A stretch of 6,569 bases of DNA from Deltaproteobacteria bacterium UBA3076 (GCA_002367355.1 DFBQ01000143.1:3484-10052), one strand, 5' to 3'; shown: positions 1 to 6,569, counted from the first letter of the stretch. The notes: a model not told the origin generated them from the sequence alone. Numbers and translations are program-made.

Positions 1-222
1 TATTTTTCGAAAACTTGAGTATAAATAAATGCTCTACTTGTCAAACGTGATCAGGTTCTCAAATCTCATCCTAAGAAATAGTAGAGGAATGAATCCAGTT
101 ATTTCGACTATTATTTTTGTTCGTGCTCAACTTTCAACAGCGCATAAACCTGGTATCTTTATTATTTATAGACCGATTATAGGCCAAATGGTAACATTCA
201 ACCATAGACTTCCTCATCTTGA

Positions 223-258
223 GCCGGATTATGGAGGCTTGGAATTATACCATCCGGC
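223..258. repeat. 7-bp inverted repeat in the CLC leader
   Basis: GCCGGAT at 223-229 is the exact reverse complement of ATCCGGC at 252-258, separated by 22 bases. The right arm ends 24 bases before the CLC start codon. It could be an operator half-site pair or a weak hairpin in the leader mRNA. The long loop and short arms make chance possible, and there is no T-run after it, so it is not an intrinsic terminator. Confidence 0.3.
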
Positions 259-269
259 CTTTCCTGATC

Positions 270-274
270 TAAGG
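270..274 (+). promoter_or_regulatory. Ribosome binding site for the CLC gene
   Basis: TAAGG lies 8 bases before the ATG at 283 and matches the 5' half of the TAAGGAGG Shine-Dalgarno consensus. It supports the ATG at 283 as the start, although it is only a partial match. Confidence 0.5.
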
Positions 275-282
275 TTTATCAT

Positions 283-2337
283 ATGAACCACGTTCAATCT
301 CCAGAATCGCCGAGAACGGATGGGCCTCTTGCCTTGGGTACAAGGCTTCGTGAGCCCTTGTTCATGATCCTGGCCGCAGTAGTCTGCGGGCTTGCTGGTG
401 GATTTGGTGCCGTCGGTTTCCGGCTGCTTATCAAGGTCTTTCAGGCCATTTTTTTCGGTGAGGGAAAGGACCTGGTGACACTGGCCATGGGACTTCCCTG
501 GTACTGGCGTCTTGCAGCACCTATAGTTGGCGGGGCCTTTGTGGGGCCAATGGTATACTTCTTCGCCAGGGAGGCCAAAGGCCACGGCGTACCAGAGGTA
601 ATGGAAGCAGTGTTCGTAAAAGGGGGTGTCATCCGCCCCAGGGTCGTAGCGGTAAAGATCCTGGCTTCCGCCGTGTGTATAGGATCAGGTGGATCGGTAG
701 GGCGCGAAGGTCCTATTGTGCAAATCGGCTCGGCACTGGCCTCCTCCATTGGACAAATGTTCAAGGTATCCACAAATCAACTCCGGACCATGGTGGGCTG
801 TGGTGCCGCCGCAGGCATCGCGGCCACCTTTAATGCCCCAATGGCAGGGGCACTATTTGCCGTAGAGATCGTACTCGGTGATTTCCGTATACCGCGGTTC
901 ATGCCCATCGTCATCTCATCTGTGGTGGCCACAGCGGTCTCGCGTCATTTCTTAGGCGACCTTCCCGCCTTCGTGGTGCCCCCTTACAGTCTGATAAGCC
1001 CATATGAACTCCCCTTATACATGGTGGTTGGATTGGCCGCCGGCCTGGTGGGAGTGGCCTTCATTGTGATTCTATATGCCACTGAGGATTTCTTTGATTG
1101 GATTCCTTTGCCGGAGTATATTAAGGCGGCTCTGGGCGGGGCGGTGGTCGGGGCTATCGGCATCTGGTTTCCGCAAGCCTTTGGAGTGGGCTACGAAACT
1201 ATCAATCCTGCCCTGACCGGCTCTATCTCAGTGGGTCTGCTCCTGATCCTGCTCTTTGCCAAGATGATGGCTACTACGGTTACCATCGGCTCAGGGGGCT
1301 CTGGCGGTATATTTGCTCCGTCTCTCTTTATGGGGGCCATGATCGGTGGACTGTTGGGGACCTTTATTCACCAATTCCTGCCGGACATGACTGCGAGTTC
1401 CGGGGCTTACGCCCTGGTGGCTATGGGGGCTGTCGTGGCGGCGGCGACTCGTGCACCGATTACCTCGATCATCATTGTCTTCGAGCTGACAGATGACTAC
1501 ACAATTATCCCTCCCCTCATGGCAGCCTGTGTGGTCAGCACGGTTTTGGCAGACCTGTTGAAACAGGATACGATCTATACGCTAAAGCTCCGGCGCAAGG
1601 GCGTGGACATCTTTCGAGAAGAGGACCCAAATGTACTCAGGACCCTCCACGTTCGAGATACTATGGACCAAAGACCGGAGGTAATGCCTGCCCCGACCAC
1701 CTTTAGGGATGTCCTGGACATCGTCCTCCGTAGCCCTCACAATGCCTTTTTCGTGGTTGACAAAAATCAACAGCTCATGGGGGCGGTTTCGCTTTCCAGG
1801 CTCCGCATGTCCGTTTTACAGCGTCCGGAATTGCAGGAGACGGTGACTGCAGGCGACCTCATCACCAGCGACCTGCCTGCCGTGACCGGGGATGAGACCC
1901 TTGATGTCGCGGCCCAAATTATGAGCGCCAAGGGGGTGGACGAGATCCCTGTTGTGGATCGCTCTGATCCTAACAGGCTTTTAGGATCTCTCAGCGAACA
2001 AGATGTGATCAAGGCTTACAATCGCGAGATGTCCCGCAGGGACATGGCCGGTGCCGTTGCAAGCATGGCTGGCGCACTGGACAAGTTGCATGAGGTGAAT
2101 ATCGGCAACGATTATGTGCTGGCCGAGGTCTTGACACCCGGGAGATTTATTGGCAAGACCCTAAAGGGGCTGGACGTCCGTGTGCGCCATGGCATAGAAG
2201 TGGCCTTTATCCGTACACATGTTGAAGGGCGCGGTCCACAGATAATCGTCCCATCTTCCGACTATCTTGTCCATGAGGGAGATACCCTCGTGGTGGTTGG
2301 ACAAAAGGAAAAAGTGCACGCACTGGAAGAGCTTTAG
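283..2337 (+). CDS. CLC chloride channel/transporter with CBS pair and TrkA-C domain
   Basis: This 684-residue membrane protein probably moves chloride or a similar anion across the inner membrane. A roughly 430-residue CLC core shows the three pore motifs. GHGVPE at 100-105 is the GxGxP selectivity motif, with His where E. coli ClC-ec1 has Ser107. GREGP at 140-144 carries the gating glutamate E142. GIFAP at 342-346 is the GxFxP motif. Tyr432 in IYTLKL is a candidate for the ion-coordinating tyrosine (ClC-ec1 Y445). The internal proton glutamate E203 of ClC-ec1 appears to be Ile196 (FAVEIV), so exchanger versus channel is undecided. The cytoplasmic part has CBS domains at about 456-510 and 521-580, which often bind adenine nucleotides, then a TrkA-C/RCK_C domain at about 605-684, a likely ligand sensor. 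The gene is much more G+C-rich than its neighbours. The family is certain; substrate and mechanism are not. Confidence 0.95.
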   Translation: MNHVQSPESPRTDGPLALGTRLREPLFMILAAVVCGLAGGFGAVGFRLLIKVFQAIFFGEGKDLVTLAMGLPWYWRLAAPIVGGAFVGPMVYFFAREAKGHGVPEVMEAVFVKGGVIRPRVVAVKILASAVCIGSGGSVGREGPIVQIGSALASSIGQMFKVSTNQLRTMVGCGAAAGIAATFNAPMAGALFAVEIVLGDFRIPRFMPIVISSVVATAVSRHFLGDLPAFVVPPYSLISPYELPLYMVVGLAAGLVGVAFIVILYATEDFFDWIPLPEYIKAALGGAVVGAIGIWFPQAFGVGYETINPALTGSISVGLLLILLFAKMMATTVTIGSGGSGGIFAPSLFMGAMIGGLLGTFIHQFLPDMTASSGAYALVAMGAVVAAATRAPITSIIIVFELTDDYTIIPPLMAACVVSTVLADLLKQDTIYTLKLRRKGVDIFREEDPNVLRTLHVRDTMDQRPEVMPAPTTFRDVLDIVLRSPHNAFFVVDKNQQLMGAVSLSRLRMSVLQRPELQETVTAGDLITSDLPAVTGDETLDVAAQIMSAKGVDEIPVVDRSDPNRLLGSLSEQDVIKAYNREMSRRDMAGAVASMAGALDKLHEVNIGNDYVLAEVLTPGRFIGKTLKGLDVRVRHGIEVAFIRTHVEGRGPQIIVPSSDYLVHEGDTLVVVGQKEKVHALEEL

Positions 2338-2347
2338 ACAGGTCACG

Positions 2348-2369
2348 GGTTCAGAGGTTCAGGGTTCAC
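2348..2369 (+). repeat. Three short GGTTCA direct repeats
   Basis: GGTTCA occurs at 2348-2353, 2356-2361 and 2363-2368, with units of 8 and 7 bases (GGTTCAGA, GGTTCAG, GGTTCAC). It fills much of the 45-base gap between the CLC gene and the adaptor gene and sits where G+C content falls sharply. I recall similar GGTTCA-type runs between genes in deltaproteobacterial and some other environmental genomes. Their function is unknown to me. No hairpin or terminator can be drawn in this gap. Confidence 0.6.
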
Positions 2370-2382
2370 CGAAAAAAAAGCC

Positions 2383-3531
2383 ATGAAAAATTATATTATC
2401 GGAACAATTATTGTTTTTTTGATCTTGCTGTCCGGTTTTTTTATTTATCAGAAACTCTACCCAACACAATTACCTCCAAATCTTATTGCAGGTACAGGTA
2501 GAATTGATGGAGATATAATCGCTTTAAACACTAAATACACCGGACGCATCAAAACAGTCTTGATTGAAGAGGGGCAAAGCGTCCACAAGGGAAATACAAT
2601 AGCAATTCTTCAAAGCGATGAGCTTGAAGCTAAGCTAGAAAGCATAGAAGAGGGCGTCCAATCCTCCCAAAAGGGCCTTGAGGCCTTACAAAAAGACTAT
2701 GAGATCGCCAAGGTATCAATTCCTCTGGCAATTGAAAAAGCAAAAAAAGGCATTGATATTGCCATTGCCCAAAAAGAGCAGCTACTACGTTCAATCGATA
2801 ATCTGAATCTGGTAATTACACAGGATAAAAGGGATTTTGCGCGCGCAAAAAGGCTTTCTGAAAAAGATCTCATAGCAAAACATGCATTTGAACTTTCCAG
2901 ACTCAAACTTGACAATGACATCAACAATCTTGAATCCTTGCATCAAGGACTAAGCCAAAGTAATGACAAAATTAATGTCTCTGGAACTGATCTCAAAATC
3001 GCCCAAAACCAGTTGAAAAAGCTTGACGCGTTAAAGGCAACCATAGAGGCTGCCCGGAATCAAACCGCTTCGCTGGAGGCAAACAGGAGAGAAGTATCGG
3101 CAACGATAAAAGAGCTGACCATCGTATCTCCAATTGATGGTGTGGTGATTGAAAAGGTTGCGCAAACCGGCGAGGTCCTGGCTCCTGGAATGGTAGTGGC
3201 TACATTGATAGACCCTGACGAACTTTACCTGAAAATGTTTGTGGATACGCTTGAAAACGGCAAAATCAAATTAAGAGATAAGGCAGTTATCTTTTTGGAT
3301 AGTTTCCCGGACATGCCGATTCAAGCAAGTGTGATACGGATTGGACAACGAGCAGAGTTTACTCCCAAAGAGGTGAGTGTCAAAAGCGATCGTATTCAAA
3401 GAATGTATGCAGTTCATTTGAAACCAATCACTCCTAATTCATACCTGAAACTGGGAATTCCGGCCATTGGAGTGATCAGTACGGACGGAAAAGGATTGCC
3501 GGAAAGCTCCGAAATCCTGGGAGATCTGTAA
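2383..3531 (+). CDS. HlyD-family periplasmic adaptor (membrane fusion) protein, YbhG/YhiI-like
   Basis: This 382-residue protein is the periplasmic adaptor of the exporter encoded downstream, linking the inner-membrane ABC complex to an outer-membrane channel. An uncleaved N-terminal signal anchor spans about residues 4-22. The first lipoyl half-motif is at about 36-80 (TGRIDGD, then GRIKTVLIEEGQSVHKG). A long helical hairpin rich in Lys, Glu, Gln, Leu and Ala runs about 80-244. The second lipoyl half begins near 245 (IVSPIDGVV, then GEVLAPGM), and a beta-barrel region follows from about 280 with EFTPKEV (325-331), characteristic of YbhG/YhiI-type adaptors. The tip has R154 and L158 at the spacing of the TolC-docking RLS motif, but Ala165 replaces the Ser. 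The start is the first ATG. It lacks a clear Shine-Dalgarno sequence, having only a run of eight A's just upstream. The ATPase gene begins 10 bases after its stop. Substrate unknown. Confidence 0.93.
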   Translation: MKNYIIGTIIVFLILLSGFFIYQKLYPTQLPPNLIAGTGRIDGDIIALNTKYTGRIKTVLIEEGQSVHKGNTIAILQSDELEAKLESIEEGVQSSQKGLEALQKDYEIAKVSIPLAIEKAKKGIDIAIAQKEQLLRSIDNLNLVITQDKRDFARAKRLSEKDLIAKHAFELSRLKLDNDINNLESLHQGLSQSNDKINVSGTDLKIAQNQLKKLDALKATIEAARNQTASLEANRREVSATIKELTIVSPIDGVVIEKVAQTGEVLAPGMVVATLIDPDELYLKMFVDTLENGKIKLRDKAVIFLDSFPDMPIQASVIRIGQRAEFTPKEVSVKSDRIQRMYAVHLKPITPNSYLKLGIPAIGVISTDGKGLPESSEILGDL

Positions 3532-3541
3532 AACGCCAATC

Positions 3542-5167
3542 ATGAATCGGCTTCAGGTACGAAAAGTCTCAGTTACCTATCGTAAAAAAACAGGGCTCAA
3601 ACCAGTAAGTCTTGAAGCAACCGGAGGAGAAATCATCGGTCTTATCGGTGCTGACGGTGCCGGTAAGAGTTCTTTGATGCACGCAATTGCCGGGATCAAG
3701 AGTTTTGACGGGGAAATTGAATTTGACAATCATATCTACCGCTCGCCAAAAGAGGCTGAAAAGGTTAAGGGCAGTATTGGATTCATGCCGCAAGGTCTTG
3801 GTCTGATTTTATATGAACAATTAGGCGTGAATGAGCACCTGGATTTTTTTGCCGATATTCGCGGGATCAAACAGGATAGTGCCTTTAGGGCTTACAGGGA
3901 ACGCTTGTTGCGTATGGCGGGGCTGTCTGATTTTACCGAGCGACAGGCAGGCAGATTGAGCGGCGGGATGATGCAGAAATTGGCACTTATTTGCACACTG
4001 CTGCATCGTCCTAAGCTATTGCTTCTGGATGAACCAACCACAGGAGTCGATCCACTCAGCCGCATGGAATTGTGGGATATTTTAAATGATATTATTACCA
4101 AAGAAAAGACACTTTGCATTGTCAGTACCGCCTATATGGCTGAAGCCACCCAAATGGATAGAGTGCTTTTGTTTGAAGACGGAGAGATTATTGACAAAGG
4201 CAAGGCCGGGGAATTGATCGAAAAGGTAAGGCCTTTCAGTTATGAATCTGCACCTGAGCCTTTTGAAAACAGCATCACTATTCACGGATATACTTACTCT
4301 CTTAAACCTCTAAAGCTTAAGCCAAAAGAACCAACCCTTGATGCAGTCTTTTTTATCAATTTCCTCAAAAAATATGGCCCTATCCCTGAGATTTCGATTG
4401 TCCATAAAGATAGAGATGAGGATGTGCCTGCCACTATTATGGAAGCCAAGGGGTTGACTAAACGATTTGGGAAATTTGTTGCAAACGATCACATCGATAT
4501 GGAATTAAACAGAGGCGAAATACTGGGCTTACTGGGAGCCAATGGAGCTGGGAAAACCACTTTTATAAAGATGCTTCTGGGACTTTTGCCCATTGATGAG
4601 GGCGAACTCTTTTTGCTTGGGAAAAGGATTAAAAGTGCTAATGACAGGCAGATGCTCAAGGCAAAAATCGGGTATGTAAGTCAGCACTTTGCCCTCTACA
4701 AGGGAATGAGCGTAAGGGAGAATCTGCGCTATTTTGCAAATATGCATCGCATTGAACCTGAACGGACTTCAGGCTTAATTAAAGAATATGCCAATACCCT
4801 GGGTTTTTACAGTTACCTGGATGCATTGCCCACGGATTTACCCATGGGGATTAACCAACGTTTTTCAGTGGCTGCGGCTATTATGCATGAACCCGTGGTG
4901 CTCTTTTTAGATGAACCAACCAGCGGGGTGGATGTTGTAGCAAGAGCTACATTCTGGGAGATGCTGCAAAGACTGAAAGAGGAGTGGAATATCGCTATTT
5001 TGATTACCACCCACTATATGGGTGAGGCCGAATTTTGCGATAGCGTGGTGCTGTTAAGGGATGGTAAAAAAATAGCTGACGATACTGTAAAAAATCTGTA
5101 TCAGATACACCCCGATGCACACAATTTTGAAGATATCTTTTTAGATTACTACAAAAAGGCATTCTAA
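3542..5167 (+). CDS. Fused two-domain ABC transporter ATPase, YbhF-like
   Basis: This 541-residue cytoplasmic protein contains both nucleotide-binding domains of an ABC-2 exporter. NBD1 (about 1-225) has Walker A GADGAGKSS (36-44), Q-loop Q84, signature LSGGM (139-143), Walker B LLLLDEPT (159-166) and D-loop GVD (168-170). Its H-loop reads STAYM, with Ala197 where His is usual. NBD2 (about 298-541) has Walker A GANGAGKTT (332-340), Q-loop Q381, Walker B VLFLDEPT (453-460), D-loop SGVD (461-464) and H-loop His491 (TTHYM), but its signature is LPMGINQR (433-440) instead of LSGGxxQR. A linker of about 70 residues separates them. Size and order match E. coli YbhF; RbbA differs in having a fused permease. 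The 10-base gap before the ATG has no good ribosome binding site; the nearest purine run, GGGAGA at 3519-3524, is 17 bases away. No alternative start codon is visible in frame nearby. It overlaps the next gene by one base. Confidence 0.95.
   Translation: MNRLQVRKVSVTYRKKTGLKPVSLEATGGEIIGLIGADGAGKSSLMHAIAGIKSFDGEIEFDNHIYRSPKEAEKVKGSIGFMPQGLGLILYEQLGVNEHLDFFADIRGIKQDSAFRAYRERLLRMAGLSDFTERQAGRLSGGMMQKLALICTLLHRPKLLLLDEPTTGVDPLSRMELWDILNDIITKEKTLCIVSTAYMAEATQMDRVLLFEDGEIIDKGKAGELIEKVRPFSYESAPEPFENSITIHGYTYSLKPLKLKPKEPTLDAVFFINFLKKYGPIPEISIVHKDRDEDVPATIMEAKGLTKRFGKFVANDHIDMELNRGEILGLLGANGAGKTTFIKMLLGLLPIDEGELFLLGKRIKSANDRQMLKAKIGYVSQHFALYKGMSVRENLRYFANMHRIEPERTSGLIKEYANTLGFYSYLDALPTDLPMGINQRFSVAAAIMHEPVVLFLDEPTSGVDVVARATFWEMLQRLKEEWNIAILITTHYMGEAEFCDSVVLLRDGKKIADDTVKNLYQIHPDAHNFEDIFLDYYKKAF
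5155..5159 (+). promoter_or_regulatory. Ribosome binding site for the first permease
   Basis: AAAGG lies inside the end of the ATPase gene, 7 bases before the ATG at 5167. With the TAATG stop/start overlap it supports translational coupling and this choice of start. Confidence 0.5.
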
Positions 5168-6285
5168 TGAGAATAGGGGTTATTAAGGCCTATTTCAAAA
5201 AAGAGCTTTTGGATATCTACCGCAGTAAACTCATTTTAATGGTCTATATTATGCCATCAATGATACTCATACTCTTTGGCTATGGCATCAAATTGGAAGT
5301 CACTCATACCCGGACACTCATTATTGATAATGATCAAAGCAAGGCATCATATGACCTCGTCAGCGCATTTGAACACTCTAAATATTTTAATTCCGAAGTA
5401 AAGAATCTCTCTGAAAACAAGGCGTTGAATTTAATTAAGCAGGATAAAAAAGATCTGATAATTATTATACCGGAATCATTTGAAAAGCATCTTCTCAAGG
5501 GATTGAAGACCTCAGTCGGAGTCTATATCGACGGCTCATTCCCATCGCGCGCAAAGACCACTGAAAATTATGTCAATGGAGTAATATATGATGCAATAAT
5601 GAAAAGGTCCGGTTCCGAGGCGGAGAGCAGGGCCTTGATAACAATCAATGCGCGCAACCTCTTTAACCAGTCGCTGCGTGATGAGGATATGATTGTACCC
5701 GGGCTCATCGGCCTTGTACTACTCGTTGCACCTGCCATTTTATCAGCGCTTCTCATTGTCAAAGAAAAAGAAAAAGGCACTATTTTCAATTTTTATTCCT
5801 CGCCCGTTAAGAAGAGTGAATTTTTAGCTGCCAAGCTTTTGCCTGTATTAGTGCTTCACGGAATCAATATTTTTATTCTTTTTTTATGGGCCATATATCT
5901 ATTTGAACTGCCATTTCGTGGAAGTTTCTTGCTCTATATCTTTTCTTCGTTTATATATATTATCATTAGTCTTTCTGTCGGTCTGCTTGTATCAATTATT
6001 ACTTCATCCCAGATTGTAGCCCTTGTATTAACATTGATTATTACCATAATCCCCGGCTTTCTTTACTCCGGTATGCTTATGCCCATCAGCTCAATGGAAG
6101 GAGAATCAGTCATTGAAGCCCATATCTATCCAGTAATGTATTATACGCATATTCTTTATGATGTCTTTTTGGTTGGAGATGGTTTGAGCGCCAGTAAAAA
6201 TTTGCTTTATCTTCTTATTTTGGTGGGATATGCAACCATATTGCTTAGTATCGGGGCACTTTTACTGAAAAAGAGGGTTGCATGA
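5167..6285 (+). CDS. ABC-2 type transporter permease, YbhS-like
   Basis: This 372-residue inner-membrane protein is one of two permease subunits predicted to pair with the fused ATPase. Its layout is typical of the ABC-2 permease family: a cytoplasmic start with KKELLDIYRS (11-20), a first membrane helix at about 22-42, and a large periplasmic domain at about 43-175 (LIIDNDQS at 51-58). A membrane cluster follows, with helices at about 177-198, 223-246, 255-278, 283-303 and 345-366. The hallmark ABC-2 segment after the second helix, KEKEKGTIFNFYSSPVKKSE (199-218), is present and corresponds to the ERExGTxExLxxSP pattern of the family. The start at 5167 overlaps the ATPase stop by one base, and the end overlaps the next permease by four. 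The full length matches E. coli YbhS-type permeases. Substrate cannot be read from sequence; relatives have been linked to drug or small-cation export. Confidence 0.93.
   Translation: MRIGVIKAYFKKELLDIYRSKLILMVYIMPSMILILFGYGIKLEVTHTRTLIIDNDQSKASYDLVSAFEHSKYFNSEVKNLSENKALNLIKQDKKDLIIIIPESFEKHLLKGLKTSVGVYIDGSFPSRAKTTENYVNGVIYDAIMKRSGSEAESRALITINARNLFNQSLRDEDMIVPGLIGLVLLVAPAILSALLIVKEKEKGTIFNFYSSPVKKSEFLAAKLLPVLVLHGINIFILFLWAIYLFELPFRGSFLLYIFSSFIYIIISLSVGLLVSIITSSQIVALVLTLIITIIPGFLYSGMLMPISSMEGESVIEAHIYPVMYYTHILYDVFLVGDGLSASKNLLYLLILVGYATILLSIGALLLKKRVA
6273..6277 (+). promoter_or_regulatory. Ribosome binding site for the second permease
   Basis: GAGGG lies 4 bases before the ATG at 6282, inside the end of the preceding permease gene. 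The spacing is short but, with the ATGA overlap, it fits coupled translation. Confidence 0.45.
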
Positions 6286-6569
6286 GGGCCTTTTTGGCAA
6301 TTATCCGTAAAGAGCTGTTAGAATTTCTGCGATCTTACGGACTGTTGATTGTAGTGCTCTATTCCTTTACCTTTGATGTCTATATTGCTGGTAAAGGAAT
6401 AAATCTGGATGCCAGAAATGTCAGCGTAGGGGTAATAGATTATTCACCAGGCTTTATAAGCAATAAAATACTATTGCATCTGCACTATCCACAATTTCAA
6501 GAACCTGTCTTTTTTGCATCGCAGGAAAAATTAAATCTCGCAATACGCAATAAAGAAATTATGGTTGGT
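6282..6569 (+). CDS. Second ABC-2 type permease, YbhR-like (partial, 3' end outside window)
   Basis: An open frame starts at the ATG overlapping the previous stop (ATGA) and runs to the last base without a stop, giving 96 residues. The product opens with RAFLAIIRKELLEFLRS, the amphipathic KEL/RS entry typical of ABC-2 permeases and similar in layout to the start of the upstream permease (AYFKKELLDIYRS). A hydrophobic first helix follows at about 20-34 (GLLIVVLYSFTFDVY). Then comes the beginning of the periplasmic domain, with VGVIDYSPGFIS (51-62) at the place of LIIDNDQS in the first permease. This pattern indicates the second, paralogous permease of a YbhFSR-type heteromeric exporter. The usual family length is about 370 residues, so roughly three quarters lies beyond the window. 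The truncation is only the window edge; nothing suggests a pseudogene. Confidence 0.88.
   Translation, partial: MRAFLAIIRKELLEFLRSYGLLIVVLYSFTFDVYIAGKGINLDARNVSVGVIDYSPGFISNKILLHLHYPQFQEPVFFASQEKLNLAIRNKEIMVG

Larger units (their letters stand above)
1..282. other. AT-rich upstream region, no supported gene
   Basis: This stretch precedes the CLC gene and is clearly richer in A+T than that gene (first 60 bases about 32% G+C). I see no tRNA, rRNA, terminator or riboswitch that I can name. An open frame from 29 to 286 overlaps the CLC start by ATGA, but its 85-residue product looks like no protein I know and has no good ribosome binding site. I looked for sigma-70 promoters. TTGTCA at 38-43 has only a poor -10 partner (AAATCT at 61-66), and TATTAT at 160-165 lacks a -35 at proper spacing, so I call no promoter. 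A 7-bp inverted repeat lies just before the gene. The promoter for the CLC gene is presumably here or further upstream. Confidence 0.6.

Noticed and set aside
188..205. Small hairpin ATGGT/ACCAT in the upstream region
   Set aside because: Only 5 bp with an 8-base loop in A+T-rich sequence; expected by chance.
229..585. 118-codon open frame on the - strand overlapping the start of the CLC gene
   Set aside because: It lies opposite well-supported CLC coding sequence, its product is low in hydrophobic order and matches no family I recognise, and it has no sign of its own expression signals.
441..773. 110-codon - strand frame inside the CLC gene
   Set aside because: It is antisense to a conserved membrane core including the GREGP region. 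Its Pro/Thr/Ala-rich product is what a G+C-rich antisense frame gives by chance.
2338..2382. Intrinsic terminator after the CLC gene, suggested by the short gap and A-run
   Set aside because: No stable G+C-rich inverted repeat can be drawn, and the run on this strand is A, not T. Read-through from the CLC gene into the exporter remains possible.
2338..2399. Promoter for the exporter operon, using TTCACC near 2365 and TATATT near 2392
   Set aside because: The spacer would be 21 bases and the -10 would lie inside the adaptor coding sequence, downstream of its start codon. No other convincing pair was found in the gap or the last bases of the CLC gene.
2383..6569. A wholly new transport system
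   Set aside because: Adaptor, fused double ATPase and two ABC-2 permeases in this order match the known YbhG-F-S-R arrangement. There is no extra gene within the window that would make it a new type.

Overview
The window holds two unrelated blocks on the + strand, with no convincing gene on the - strand and no RNA gene, CRISPR array or insertion sequence. Positions 1-282 are AT-rich and apparently non-coding. Positions 283-2337 encode a CLC-type anion channel/transporter with two CBS domains and a C-terminal TrkA-C (RCK_C) domain. From 2383 to the window end runs a tightly packed exporter operon: an HlyD/YbhG-type periplasmic adaptor, a two-NBD fused ABC ATPase, an ABC-2 permease, and the first 96 codons of a second ABC-2 permease cut off by the window edge.

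The exporter genes have the order and approximate sizes of the E. coli ybhG-ybhF-ybhS-ybhR operon. The predicted machine has two different permease subunits in the inner membrane, driven by one polypeptide carrying both nucleotide-binding domains. The adaptor bridges to a TolC-like outer-membrane channel. No outer-membrane protein or TetR-type regulator is visible, so either could lie outside the window or elsewhere in the genome. Gene spacing tightens downstream: 10 nt between adaptor and ATPase, a 1-nt TAATG overlap, then a 4-nt ATGA overlap. This indicates co-transcription and translational coupling. The CLC protein probably moves chloride or another small anion. Nothing in the sequence ties it to the exporter beyond adjacency and shared strand.

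The adaptor's long coiled-coil hairpin with a TolC-docking-like tip implies a Gram-negative, double-membrane bacterium. The short GGTTCA direct repeats between the two blocks resemble intergenic repeats I associate with Desulfobacterota (deltaproteobacterial) genomes, but that taxonomic guess is weak. Base composition changes sharply at this junction. Sampled 60-base lines in the CLC gene are 48-68% G+C; sampled lines in the exporter operon are 35-40%, and the first line of the window is about 32%. The blocks therefore probably have different histories.

No wholly new system is evident. The points most worth a second look are the concentration of degenerate ATPase motifs in one of the two composite ATP sites, the absence of the internal proton glutamate in the CLC protein, the altered adaptor tip motif, and the repeat-marked composition boundary.
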